This document shows, one piece after another, positions 10,129 to 18,000 of a stretch of 64,000 nucleotides of DNA. The translations under genes were made by a program, and so were the position numbers. Within the stretch, counting starts at the first letter, position 1. Each line of letters starts with the position of its first letter. The notes under the pieces were generated by a model, which worked only from the letters and a program-made list of their open reading frames with translations, made no database searches and was not told where the DNA came from. The stretch comes from Paenibacillus sp. FSL H8-0537 (GTDB lineage Bacteria > Bacillota > Bacilli > Paenibacillales > Paenibacillaceae): assembly GCF_038051995.1 (NCBI RefSeq), contig NZ_CP150290.1, positions 2,160,001 through 2,224,000 on the forward strand, in the 5' to 3' direction.

Positions 10129-11285
10129 TTGCACCTATCAAAGACGATCATTAAAGAGCTTAAACTTGCAGAAATAACTGAACTACACCTAACCAAACAG
10201 GGGAAACGAAATAAAGCGGCTGAATATTTGCTTCCTTTGATGCAAAACGGGGTAAATTTATTTATTCGCAATGTGTGCACGGAGCTGCGGCTGCTGCAAG
10301 CGGGCCAGGCTTGGCTGCCTATGACGGTTAATGAGCAGGAGTATGACAATTCCTACGTGTGCTCCCCCTATGGAACGTATGTCAAGTATGCGGAAGAGGA
10401 GCTTTATTTGTTGGAAAATCGGCTGCTGCGCTTCCTGTGCGGCTCCTTGCTTAAAGCGATTGCCCCACTGCTGCGCCTGGCGAAAATCGACCGAAACGTC
10501 CATGTGAACAACTGGCTGCTTTCAACGAATTTGTATACCGAGCTTAGTGGGGAAGAGCTTGCGGGGCCACACAGACGTTAACAGCAAGCTATCCGGAGCA
10601 TGCGATTATTTATCGTTCGCTCAATAAGCGCACGAATGGGGAGCTGATAGAGCAATTGCTGCGTCAGGGCTATGTGCTGGTGCCGAGCCGGCAGGTTTAT
10701 TTTTTCAATGGTGCCGAGCCGTTGTACTTGAAGAAAAAAAATACGAAGTGGGATCGCAAGCTGCTCGCCCAGTCTGACTATCGTATCGTCGCGCATGCTG
10801 AGCTTGGAGAAGCGGATTATGAGCGTATTGCTCAGCTGTATGACCTGTTGTATATTGGAAAATATTCGGAGCTCAATCCTAAGTTTACAGCCGAATACAT
10901 TCGCCACTGCCATCAGAAGGGACTGCTGGAAATGACCGGTCTCCGCGATGAGCAAGGGATTTTGCAAGGCGTAATGGGCTGCTTTATTCATGGCGAGGTT
11001 ATGTCGGTACCGTTAGTTGGCTACAATACGGCGCTTGCTCAAAGTAACGGCCTCTACCGGATGCTGATGCACTTGGCGATGCAGACTGCAGCGGATCGCG
11101 GACAGCTGCTGCATCTCAGCTCTGGCGCGGCTGAGTTTAAGCGCGTTCGCGGAGCAGCAGCGGAAATTGAATACAGCGCCGTTTACATCGTGCATCTATC
11201 GGCTGGGAGGAGAGCGGTTTGGCGCGGACTTAGCAAGCTTTTATTGACAGTAGGCGTTCCGCTAATGAGAAGATATAAGCTGTAA
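10129..11285 (+). pseudogene. GNAT-like acyltransferase gene split by a one-base frameshift
   Basis: Two frames join into one protein. The first runs from a TTG at 10129 (AAAGGAGGGG upstream) to a stop at 10579-10581. The second continues before its first ATG: the codons from about 10566 read ATQTLTASYPEHAIIYRSLNK and go on to 11285. Adding one G to the GGGG run at 10563-10566 would restore about 385 residues (ELAG-ATQTLTAS). The C-terminal part (YERIAQLYDLLYIGKYSELNP, GLLEMTGLRDEQGILQGVMG) looks like a GNAT N-acyltransferase fold; the N-terminal 150 residues are not recognised. It lies 27 bp after the adenylating gene in the same operon. The break could be real, a phase-variable G tract or a sequencing error. 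Confidence 0.7.
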
Positions 11286-11411
11286 GTAAAAAAATTCCGC
11301 TGTTTGAGGAGATCATACAATTAAATTCAAAAAAGTTTCAAACCTGTAAAGTATAATGGAAGAGAACGCATAAATACATATTCTTCTATTGAGAGCGCAG
11401 GTGTTTTGAAG

Positions 11412-12425
11412 ATGGACAACGGCAATCAATTGTTTTTGGGAAAGCAGCTGGCTCAGGATTTGTTTAATCATCATGGGGTGCTTGTTGCTCCTGCTCATAC
11501 CGTATTGGACCAGGAACAGCTCGACTTGATTTATCGTCATGCGATTGAACTGGAAGAAAGAGATATTAAGCGGGACAAGGGGAAGTCGAAGGCACAGGGA
11601 AAAATGGACGGCTGTACGCTGTATATGGCGGAGCTTTTCGAGCAAATTCGTTATGCGAAGCAAATTCCAGTGCTGCAGATCCGGGAAAAAATCATACCTT
11701 CTATTAATGAGCTGTCGGAGATTCCTGATTTTTATGAATTGCTGGGTGCTTTACAATCCAAAGATGATTATTCTTACCGCCATAATATAGGGGTAGGTGT
11801 ATTGTCTACATTAATTGGTAAATGGATGGATATGGATGAGCGCGATCTCATGCAGCTTACGATGGCAGGTACTCTCCATGATATTGGCAAAACAAAAATA
11901 CCAAATGAAATTTTGAACAAGCCGGGATCGCTTGATACGAAAGAGTTTGACCTGATGAAAAAGCATACGATTTTTGGCTATGAGCTGCTTAAGGACACCG
12001 TTGGCATTAATCATGTCCAGGCTTTAGTAGCGCTTCAGCATCATGAACGACAAGATGGTAGCGGTTACCCGCTTGGCTTGCGCTCTGAGCAAATCGCCCC
12101 GCTTAGCAAAATCGTAGCGGTAGCTGATGTTTTTCATGCGATGACCTCAGATCGGCCCTATCGCAAGGCACTGCCTTTTTACGAGACGCTTATCCAAATG
12201 AACAAAAATATTTTTGGCGAGTTTGATCCGCAAATCAGCAAGCTGTTTATGGACAAAATGATGCAGTCGATGCTGGGGCATCAGGTGCTGCTCACCAACA
12301 ATGAAATCGGCTCAATCGTATTGATCAATCCACAAAATGCTCTAAGACCGTTAGTGAAAATGAATGACAATTTTATTGATTTAAGCCGAGACACGAGTTT
12401 GCATATTCTCAAAGTTGCGCCTTGA
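11412..12425 (+). CDS. HD-GYP domain c-di-GMP phosphodiesterase
   Basis: A 337-residue cytosolic protein. The HD motif is at about residues 156-157 (LHDIGKTKIPNEIL) and the GYP signature is in HHERQDGSGYPLGL near 210-222, both diagnostic of HD-GYP hydrolases that break down cyclic di-GMP. The first 115 residues are a charged helical region with no clear domain. The start is uncertain: ATG at 11412 or TTG at 11406, with only aggtg upstream. A TATAAT -10 at 11352-11357 lies in the preceding gap, so this gene probably has its own promoter separate from the KAS III operon. The next gene is a diguanylate cyclase, so the two probably balance c-di-GMP. Confidence 0.88.
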   Translation: MDNGNQLFLGKQLAQDLFNHHGVLVAPAHTVLDQEQLDLIYRHAIELEERDIKRDKGKSKAQGKMDGCTLYMAELFEQIRYAKQIPVLQIREKIIPSINELSEIPDFYELLGALQSKDDYSYRHNIGVGVLSTLIGKWMDMDERDLMQLTMAGTLHDIGKTKIPNEILNKPGSLDTKEFDLMKKHTIFGYELLKDTVGINHVQALVALQHHERQDGSGYPLGLRSEQIAPLSKIVAVADVFHAMTSDRPYRKALPFYETLIQMNKNIFGEFDPQISKLFMDKMMQSMLGHQVLLTNNEIGSIVLINPQNALRPLVKMNDNFIDLSRDTSLHILKVAP

Positions 12426-12487
12426 GGCACACCACATGCTAATCCTGTGGAAAATGCCGTCGCAGCAAGGTAGGTAAGGGACATCTT

Positions 12488-13570
12488 ATGACAATAATAA
12501 CGATTTTATCCGTAACTTTCACATTGTTTTTTTTCAGCAAGCAGCTTATAAATGCTTTGCTTCATATGGATTTATTGCGCTTTGAATTTAGAAAGAGGCT
12601 CATGTTTGGCGTGGTATATGGTGTTTGCGGCATCTTGATTATGTTTTTTGGAGTGCCTGTATCCGATCACGGCATTATTGATTTTAGATATTTCTTTATT
12701 ATTATCGCTGCCTATTATGGTGGCCTACATGCGTCTATATTGGCAGCTGTTCTTATAGCAGGGGGACGGGCACTGTTGTTTGGCGGCTTGAATGAGGCAT
12801 CCATTACTGCTGGAGCTTTCATTCTCTTGCTTGGAGTGCTTTCAGGCATCATTTTTGCATACAAGCGCTTTGAGGGGTATTGGGCAAAATGGAGTGTTTC
12901 TTTGCTGGTGCTAATGGCGCTGCTTTATGGAAATTCTTGGTTTACATATGGATTAGAATGGTCCAGCTCACTCTATAAATTCCTGTTTCCACCGATGCTT
13001 GCCAGCGGCCTTATCGTCGCTTATTGCGTACGTTATTTAACGCAGCGCGATGAGCTGTTCCAGCAGAAGGACCAGGAAGCGACAACGGACTTTCTTACTC
13101 AGCTGGCCAATGTCAGAGCATTCGACGCGGCGTTTAACCGCTTGTTTATTCAGGCGGAGAGCGGCAAGGAGCCGCTGGCTCTGCTGTTTCTGGATATTGA
13201 TTATTTCAAAAAGATTAATGACACCTACGGCCATCCCGCAGGAGATGCCGTTTTGCGCGAGCTTGCTGCTATCGTTAGGCGCACGATTCGGGCAGAAGAT
13301 GTAGCCTCGCGCTATGGGGGCGAAGAGTTTTCAATTTTGCTGCCTAATTGTTCGCCATCCGGTGCTTATGCTCTTGCGGAAAATTTACGCAGTACGATTC
13401 AGAAATGTCAAATTGTCGTTAATGACAAGCAATCGGTAGGCGTGACGGTCTCGATCGGCATTGCCTGCTACCCGGAGGTTGGACAGGAGTTTTTAATTGA
13501 TTATGCCGATCAGGCCTTGTATCAGGCGAAGCTTTCCGGCAGAAACAAGACAATCTTGTGGCGCTCCTAA
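12488..13570 (+). CDS. Membrane GGDEF diguanylate cyclase
   Basis: A 360-residue membrane protein. The N-terminal 185 residues form five or six transmembrane helices like the 5TM-5TMR_LYT sensor seen in LytS-type proteins (GVYGVCGILIMFFGVPV, FRYFFIIIAAYYGGLHASI). After a short linker (QRDELFQQKDQEATTDFLTQLANVR) comes a full GGDEF domain. The active loop is YGGEEF near 276-281. The inhibitory site RxxD (RAED) sits five residues before it, so product inhibition is expected. FLDIDYFKKIND metal-binding residues are present. It synthesises c-di-GMP, opposing the HD-GYP enzyme 62 bp upstream in a likely operon. Confidence 0.9.
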   Translation: MTIITILSVTFTLFFFSKQLINALLHMDLLRFEFRKRLMFGVVYGVCGILIMFFGVPVSDHGIIDFRYFFIIIAAYYGGLHASILAAVLIAGGRALLFGGLNEASITAGAFILLLGVLSGIIFAYKRFEGYWAKWSVSLLVLMALLYGNSWFTYGLEWSSSLYKFLFPPMLASGLIVAYCVRYLTQRDELFQQKDQEATTDFLTQLANVRAFDAAFNRLFIQAESGKEPLALLFLDIDYFKKINDTYGHPAGDAVLRELAAIVRRTIRAEDVASRYGGEEFSILLPNCSPSGAYALAENLRSTIQKCQIVVNDKQSVGVTVSIGIACYPEVGQEFLIDYADQALYQAKLSGRNKTILWRS

Positions 13571-13596
13571 AGCAGCCTGGCGCCAGCCCCACGGCT

Positions 13597-15042
13597 CTAG
13601 CCTTTCCGGGCCAAGCTGGCGCGCAGGGCAGCGGCCAAGCGTTCGATTCCCGATTCCATTTGCTCCGGCTCCGGCCGGGCATAGCTAAGACGGATGAAGC
13701 CCTCCACCGAGCCATAGACGCTGCCCGGAACAAACACGACCCCTCTCTGAATGCTTTCTTCCAGCAAGCGATGATCACTGATGTTCTCCTTTGATTTACA
13801 CCATAGGTTAAGTCCTCCAGGCTGCGCTGTAAAAGCAAGCCGCTCTTGAAAATAATGCTCAAGCGCACCAATCATTCGCTGCTGCTTGGTCTTAAGCGCC
13901 AATTGCAACGTTTGCAAATGCAGCGGAAATCCTTCTGAAGCAAGCAGTCGGCCAGCCAGCCACTGAGGCAAAATGCTAAGGCCAAAGTCCATCTGCTGTC
14001 TGGCATCGGCGAGGCGGCTCACGACCGTTTGTGGGGCGACCAGCCAGCCGATTCGCAGGCCTGATGCGGCGATTTTGGATAACGAGCCAATATAGAGCAC
14101 AATATCCTCTTTGTCCAGCGCCTTTAGTGTTGGCAATGCCTGATTGTGAAAGGAAGTCAGGCTGAACGGATCATCCTCTACAATAGGAATACGCAGCTCG
14201 GCAGCTATGGCTAATACACGCTGCCTTTTTTCCATGCTCAAAGAAGTGCCTGTCGGATTTTGATAGTTGGGATTGAGAAAAAGCATGCGAATGCGATGCT
14301 CGCGGTACAATCGCGCAATATCATCCGGATCAATGCCGTCATGATGAACCGGGAGGCGGCAAATACGCAGTCCTGCAGATTGAAACATCGGCAGCGAATA
14401 GCAATAGGAGGGATCCTCAATTGCAACGGCATCGCCTGGGGCCAGGAGACATTGCGTAATTAAATAGAGCGACTGCTGCGAGCCGGAGGTAACGAGAATA
14501 GAAGCCTCTGGAGCAGCAATTCCCTGCTTTCGCAAAAAAGCGCTCAGCTCCACACGCAGCTGCGGATTGCCTTGTGGATGATCATAGCCGAGCGGCTCCA
14601 TGAAAGGCTGCTCCTGCATAATAGATTGGAGCAGTGTGCTTGGAAACAGCGGCTCTGCCAGCTCGCCGCTCGCCATGTCAATCATTTGGCCGTTGTGGAG
14701 CATCGATGAACGAATGCGTCTCATAAATGGCAAATTAGGCAGGAAGCTGCCTCCTTCTGCATATTGGCGCCAATTCGGCGTTTGAGACGGAGATATCCCC
14801 CACTTACTGCGGCTTACGGTTGTGCCGCTCCCCACTTTGCTTTCTACTAAGCCGGCTGAGCGCAGCTCGGCATAAGCCTGTATAATGGTGCTGCGATTAA
14901 CGCCTAATTGCTCTGCAAGTCTTCGCTCAGAGGGAAGCGGGCTGCCTGGCGGATATTCGCCCGAAGCAATGCTGCGTTCCAGCAGCTCGGCAATTTGCAA
15001 GTAAACAGGTGTTTTTAAATTTCGATCCAGCCTCCATGTCAT
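13597..15042 (-). CDS. MocR-type regulator (GntR HTH plus aminotransferase fold)
   Basis: A 481-residue fusion. Residues 1-75 form a GntR winged helix (YLQIAELLERSIASGEYPPGS, PSERRLAEQLGVNRSTIIQAYAEL as two adjoining stretches). Residues 110-481 are a fold-type I aminotransferase-like domain with the PLP-binding Lys323 in GSLSKIAASG and a VEDDPF aspartate. MocR/GabR proteins use PLP as an effector ligand and control nearby amino-acid or vitamin genes. It is divergent from a nitrilase gene. The start at 15042 is chosen because GGGGTG lies upstream; an in-frame ATG at 15060 lacks a site. Direct repeats in the divergent gap are candidate binding sites. Confidence 0.9.
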   Translation of the reverse strand: MTWRLDRNLKTPVYLQIAELLERSIASGEYPPGSPLPSERRLAEQLGVNRSTIIQAYAELRSAGLVESKVGSGTTVSRSKWGISPSQTPNWRQYAEGGSFLPNLPFMRRIRSSMLHNGQMIDMASGELAEPLFPSTLLQSIMQEQPFMEPLGYDHPQGNPQLRVELSAFLRKQGIAAPEASILVTSGSQQSLYLITQCLLAPGDAVAIEDPSYCYSLPMFQSAGLRICRLPVHHDGIDPDDIARLYREHRIRMLFLNPNYQNPTGTSLSMEKRQRVLAIAAELRIPIVEDDPFSLTSFHNQALPTLKALDKEDIVLYIGSLSKIAASGLRIGWLVAPQTVVSRLADARQQMDFGLSILPQWLAGRLLASEGFPLHLQTLQLALKTKQQRMIGALEHYFQERLAFTAQPGGLNLWCKSKENISDHRLLEESIQRGVVFVPGSVYGSVEGFIRLSYARPEPEQMESGIERLAAALRASLARKG

Positions 15043-15085
15043 GCCGTACACCCCGTTCATTGTCGATTGGTCTGATTTGGATTTG

Positions 15086-15107
15086 TTTATTTATTTATTT
15101 ATTTATT
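15086..15107 (+). repeat. TTTA tetranucleotide repeat
   Basis: Five consecutive TTTA units lie between the divergent MocR and nitrilase genes. A slippage-prone tract in a promoter gap could alter spacing of promoter elements; this is inference. Confidence 0.8.
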
Positions 15108-15127
15108 ATAGTACCACTTGTTCGAAT

Positions 15128-15166
15128 TGGATGGTTATTTTAGTCGATAAATGGATGGTTACTTTA
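15128..15166. promoter_or_regulatory. Direct repeats, candidate MocR operator
   Basis: tggatggttatttta (15128-15142) and tggatggttacttta (15152-15166) match at 14 of 15 positions with a 24-bp period. MocR/GabR-type regulators are known to bind direct repeats in divergent promoter regions, so this pair is the best operator candidate for the adjacent regulator. Confidence 0.55.
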
Positions 15167-15247
15167 TCAGCCAATCCCCTTATGATGGAATATAAGAGAA
15201 GCGGCTGGGCATGTAGGGGCAGTTGTTTTAGGCAGGGGGATGAACGC

Positions 15248-16204
15248 ATGGAACAGCAAAAGGTGAAAGTTGGCGTAGTACAAGCTGCACCTCGTTTATT
15301 GGATAAGCAGTCGGCGTTCACACAAATAGCCGCATATGCCAGCGAGGCAAGCAGGCAGGGAGTCAAGCTGCTGGTGTTTCCTGAAGTATTTGTATCCGGT
15401 TATCCGCGTGGCATGACGTTTGGAAATCGCGTTGGAAGCCGGACAGCGGAGGGACGGGAAGACTTTCGCCGTTATTCGGAAAGTGCCATTACAATTCCGG
15501 GCGAGGATACCGAGCTGTTAGGGGAGATTGCCGCCGAAAATGGCATATATCTAATCGTTGGTGCGCTAGAGCGTGACCAGGAATTTAGTGGAGCTACACT
15601 GTACAATTCAATCGTCTATGTGGGGCCGGACGGCAGGCTGCTTGGCAAACATCGGAAGCTTATTCCTACAGCCGCGGAGCGTCTGCTCTGGGGGCAAGGC
15701 GATGGCAGCACGCTAACGGTTATCCAAACCCCTTTTGGACGAATAGGCGGCTTGATTTGCTGGGAAAACTACATGCCGCTGGCTCGGACCGCCATGTATG
15801 CGAAAGGGATAGACCTTTTTATAACACCTACTGCGGATGCCCGCGATACTTGGCAATCGACGATTCGCCATATCGCCTGCGAAGGCCGCTGCTATGTGCT
15901 GTCGAGCAATCAGTTTGCTACGAAGTCCTTATATCCGAAGGATTTGGCGAGTTTTGCCGAGCTGGAGCAGATGGATGAGGTGCTGAGCAGGGGCGGCAGT
16001 GCTATTGTTGGACCATTAGGAGAATATATCGTTGAGCCTGTTTATGGGCGGGAGGCGCTGCTCGTGGCAGAGCTGGATATGATGAAAATCGCCGAAAGCC
16101 GTTTTGACTTTGATGTAGTCGGGCATTACAGCCGGCCGGATGTGTTTCAGCTGCATGTTAATGAATCGAAGCAGTCGAATGTATTTTTTAAGAGTGGAAT
16201 TTAA
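15248..16204 (+). CDS. Carbon-nitrogen hydrolase, nitrilase type
   Basis: A 318-residue hydrolase from the ATG at 15248 (GGGGGA upstream). The nitrilase-superfamily triad is clear: Glu46 in VFPEVFVSGYP, Lys137 in GKHRKLIPT and Cys171 in GLICWENYMPLAR. The CWENYMP context is the signature of true nitrilases (nitrile to carboxylate) rather than amidases. It is transcribed divergently from a MocR-type regulator, which probably controls it. The physiological nitrile is unknown. Upstream in-frame codons to 15041 lack a ribosome binding site and overlap the regulator. Confidence 0.88.
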   Translation: MEQQKVKVGVVQAAPRLLDKQSAFTQIAAYASEASRQGVKLLVFPEVFVSGYPRGMTFGNRVGSRTAEGREDFRRYSESAITIPGEDTELLGEIAAENGIYLIVGALERDQEFSGATLYNSIVYVGPDGRLLGKHRKLIPTAAERLLWGQGDGSTLTVIQTPFGRIGGLICWENYMPLARTAMYAKGIDLFITPTADARDTWQSTIRHIACEGRCYVLSSNQFATKSLYPKDLASFAELEQMDEVLSRGGSAIVGPLGEYIVEPVYGREALLVAELDMMKIAESRFDFDVVGHYSRPDVFQLHVNESKQSNVFFKSGI

Positions 16205-16258
16205 TGGGATAGTGCGGCGGTATAAAAGTATAGCTTTATAGCAGAAAGGAGCAGAAAA

Positions 16259-16393
16259 ATGGACGTGCCTGTTGGCGTATGGATCGCAGCGATTGTTATC
16301 GTTGGCATATTAGCATGGATCACCTTTTGGATTACGAACAAGGCTTATTCTAGAAAATGGGATGAGCATGACGAAGACAAGCTGAAAAATTAA
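16259..16393 (+). CDS. Small single-pass membrane protein (44 residues)
   Basis: A 44-residue frame with a strong AAAGGAG site 7 bases before its ATG, 54 bp after the nitrilase gene. The sequence is a transmembrane helix (VWIAAIVIVGILAWITFWIT) followed by a charged tail (RKWDEHDEDKLKN). The positive-then-acidic tail suggests an N-out or accessory role. The nearby terminator begins 62 bp after its stop, so it is probably co-transcribed with the nitrilase. No family is recognised. Confidence 0.65.
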   Translation: MDVPVGVWIAAIVIVGILAWITFWITNKAYSRKWDEHDEDKLKN

Positions 16394-16455
16394 ATGGCTG
16401 CTTCGAGATGTGGAAGATGTGGGGCAGATTAGAGTTTCCGTATTTCAAATTTTCC

Positions 16456-16500
16456 GAACGCCTTGTCAGGTTGAAATTAGCCTGGCAAGGCGTTCTTTTG
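16456..16500 (+). terminator. Rho-independent terminator
   Basis: gaacgccttgtcagg pairs with cctggcaaggcgttc (one G-U) around a 10-base loop, followed by TTTTGCTTTTTTT. It ends the nitrilase/small-protein transcript. Confidence 0.85.
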
Positions 16501-16677
16501 CTTTTTTTGAAAGATAGGAAAGGATAGCATTGCGCGATACCTTCTCTATATTTCCCGGATTGAAACGCGCCGCGCCGCCAAAGGACGGCCACAGCCGTTT
16601 CATCTTGTTAAAGCTCTTCCCAATAAGCGGATTTTCGGTTAATATGAGAATACATGTTCGGTATTGGGGGCGGTTTG

Positions 16678-17265
16678 GTGAATCAGGAGTCACATATCAA
16701 GGAGATCATCCAAGGGGATGACTGGATGATGGACATTTTGAATACGGTAAGGGGCCTAGATTTGCCTGACTGGTGGGTATGTGCTGGGTTTGTGCGCTCC
16801 AAATTGTGGGATGTTCTGCATGATTTTAAAGAGCGGACGCCGCTTGCGGATGTGGATGTTATTTATTACGATGCTGCTTATCCGAGTGAGTACATCGAGA
16901 AGCAGCTGGAGCAGCAATTGCGGGGCCTGAGACCCGAGATCCCATGGTCAGTGAAAAATCAGGCGAGAATGCATATTGTCAGCGGCCTGCCGCCGTATTC
17001 CTGCTCAGTTGATGCGATTTCTAAATTTCCTGAAACGGCGACTTCGCTTGGCGTGGCACTGGATGCGAGCGGGGAGCTCCAGCTAGCGGCTCCATGTGGA
17101 GTAGCTGATGTCCTTCAAGCTGTGCTTAGGCCTACAGCTTATTATGAGCCGGGGTCGGATCATTACCGCGTATACGAGCAAAGAATGATGAAGAAAAATT
17201 GGCAGGCGACATGGCCAAAAGTTCATAAAGCAGAGCAGCAGAGTAACGACAACATCAAATTTTAA
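16678..17265 (+). CDS. Nucleotidyltransferase-like protein (NTP_transf_6 family)
   Basis: A protein of about 195 residues resembling the bacterial NTP_transf_6 (PF06042) group: an N-terminal DDWMMDILNTVRGLDLPDWWVCAGFVRSKLWDVLH stretch in two parts, the acidic pair in PLADVDVIYYD near residues 54-63, and a DAISKFPETATSLGV segment. Members have a polymerase-beta-like nucleotidyltransferase fold with no assigned substrate. The GTG at 16678 (GGGGGCGG upstream) is preferred because family proteins start near there; an in-frame ATG at 16654 is possible. The gene appears monocistronic. Confidence 0.75.
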   Translation: MNQESHIKEIIQGDDWMMDILNTVRGLDLPDWWVCAGFVRSKLWDVLHDFKERTPLADVDVIYYDAAYPSEYIEKQLEQQLRGLRPEIPWSVKNQARMHIVSGLPPYSCSVDAISKFPETATSLGVALDASGELQLAAPCGVADVLQAVLRPTAYYEPGSDHYRVYEQRMMKKNWQATWPKVHKAEQQSNDNIKF

Positions 17266-17298
17266 CAAAAATTAGTGCTGAAATCTTGCGAATTCGGA

Positions 17299-17350
17299 TT
17301 GACAGCCTGCCTATTTTCACGTTTAATTAACTAGACCGTTCTCTATAATT
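17299..17350 (+). promoter_or_regulatory. Promoter and LmrA-type operator before the TetR gene
   Basis: TTGACA (17299-17304) and TTTAAT (17322-17327) are spaced 17 bp, a near-consensus sigma-A promoter. Just downstream, ctagaccgttctctataatt (17331-17350) covers the expected start site. It resembles the AGACC..TC..TATA box that I recall for Bacillus LmrA/QdoR, so it is a likely autoregulation site. Confidence 0.65.
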
Positions 17351-17364
17351 AAGGTGGTGAAAAG

Positions 17365-17949
17365 GTGGCTTCAAAGCCGAATGCCCGCCAGCAGATCATA
17401 GATACAGCAATGAAGCTGTTTTGTGTGCAAGGGTATCATGCAACGGGGTTAAATCAAATTATTAAGGAAAGCTCATGTCCGAAGGGGTCCTTGTACTACT
17501 ATTTCCCTGAAGGCAAGGAGGAACTGGCGGTTGAATGTATTTCAACGATTAAGAATTTTGTGCTGGAAAAATGGCGGATTAATTTTGAGCAGACTTCTAA
17601 TCCTGTAGCAGCCATCCAGGCCCATATTTCCGACATCATTCAAGATGGGAAGCCATCGCAGTTTAGAGGATTTATGCCATTCAGCTTTTGGATGGCTGCT
17701 GAGACATGCCTGATTAGCGAAAGACTAAGATCAGCGTGCCAAGTCGTTTTTAATGAATGGCAGCAATATATTGCCCAGCAGCTTGTGAACAATGGAGCGA
17801 ATGACAGCAGCGCTGCTGAAATAAGCAATGTCATACTTTCCTTAGTGGAAGGTGCATTCATTTTGGCCATTACTCATGGAGATGAGAAGCCGCTCGTCAA
17901 CATTTCGCGCCTTGTACCGTCCATTGTTAATGGTGGCCCAGCAAGCTAG
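17365..17949 (+). CDS. TetR-family repressor, LmrA/YxaF-like
   Basis: A 194-residue TetR regulator beginning at GTG 17365 behind an AAGGTGGTG site. Residues 8-55 form the helix-turn-helix domain (QQIIDTAMKLFCVQGYHATGL, then GSLYYYFPEGKEELA). The GSLYYYFPEGK stretch is characteristic of the LmrA/YxaF group. The C-terminal ligand domain is helical. In Bacillus subtilis lmrA represses lmrAB, a lincomycin-resistance efflux operon. Here the gene is 51 bp upstream of a DHA2 efflux transporter and carries a matching operator, so the same autoregulated drug-efflux arrangement is likely. Confidence 0.85.
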   Translation: MASKPNARQQIIDTAMKLFCVQGYHATGLNQIIKESSCPKGSLYYYFPEGKEELAVECISTIKNFVLEKWRINFEQTSNPVAAIQAHISDIIQDGKPSQFRGFMPFSFWMAAETCLISERLRSACQVVFNEWQQYIAQQLVNNGANDSSAAEISNVILSLVEGAFILAITHGDEKPLVNISRLVPSIVNGGPAS

Positions 17950-18000
17950 AACAACAGGTTACAGCAAACTGAATTTTTAATTCGCAGGAGGATGACACAA

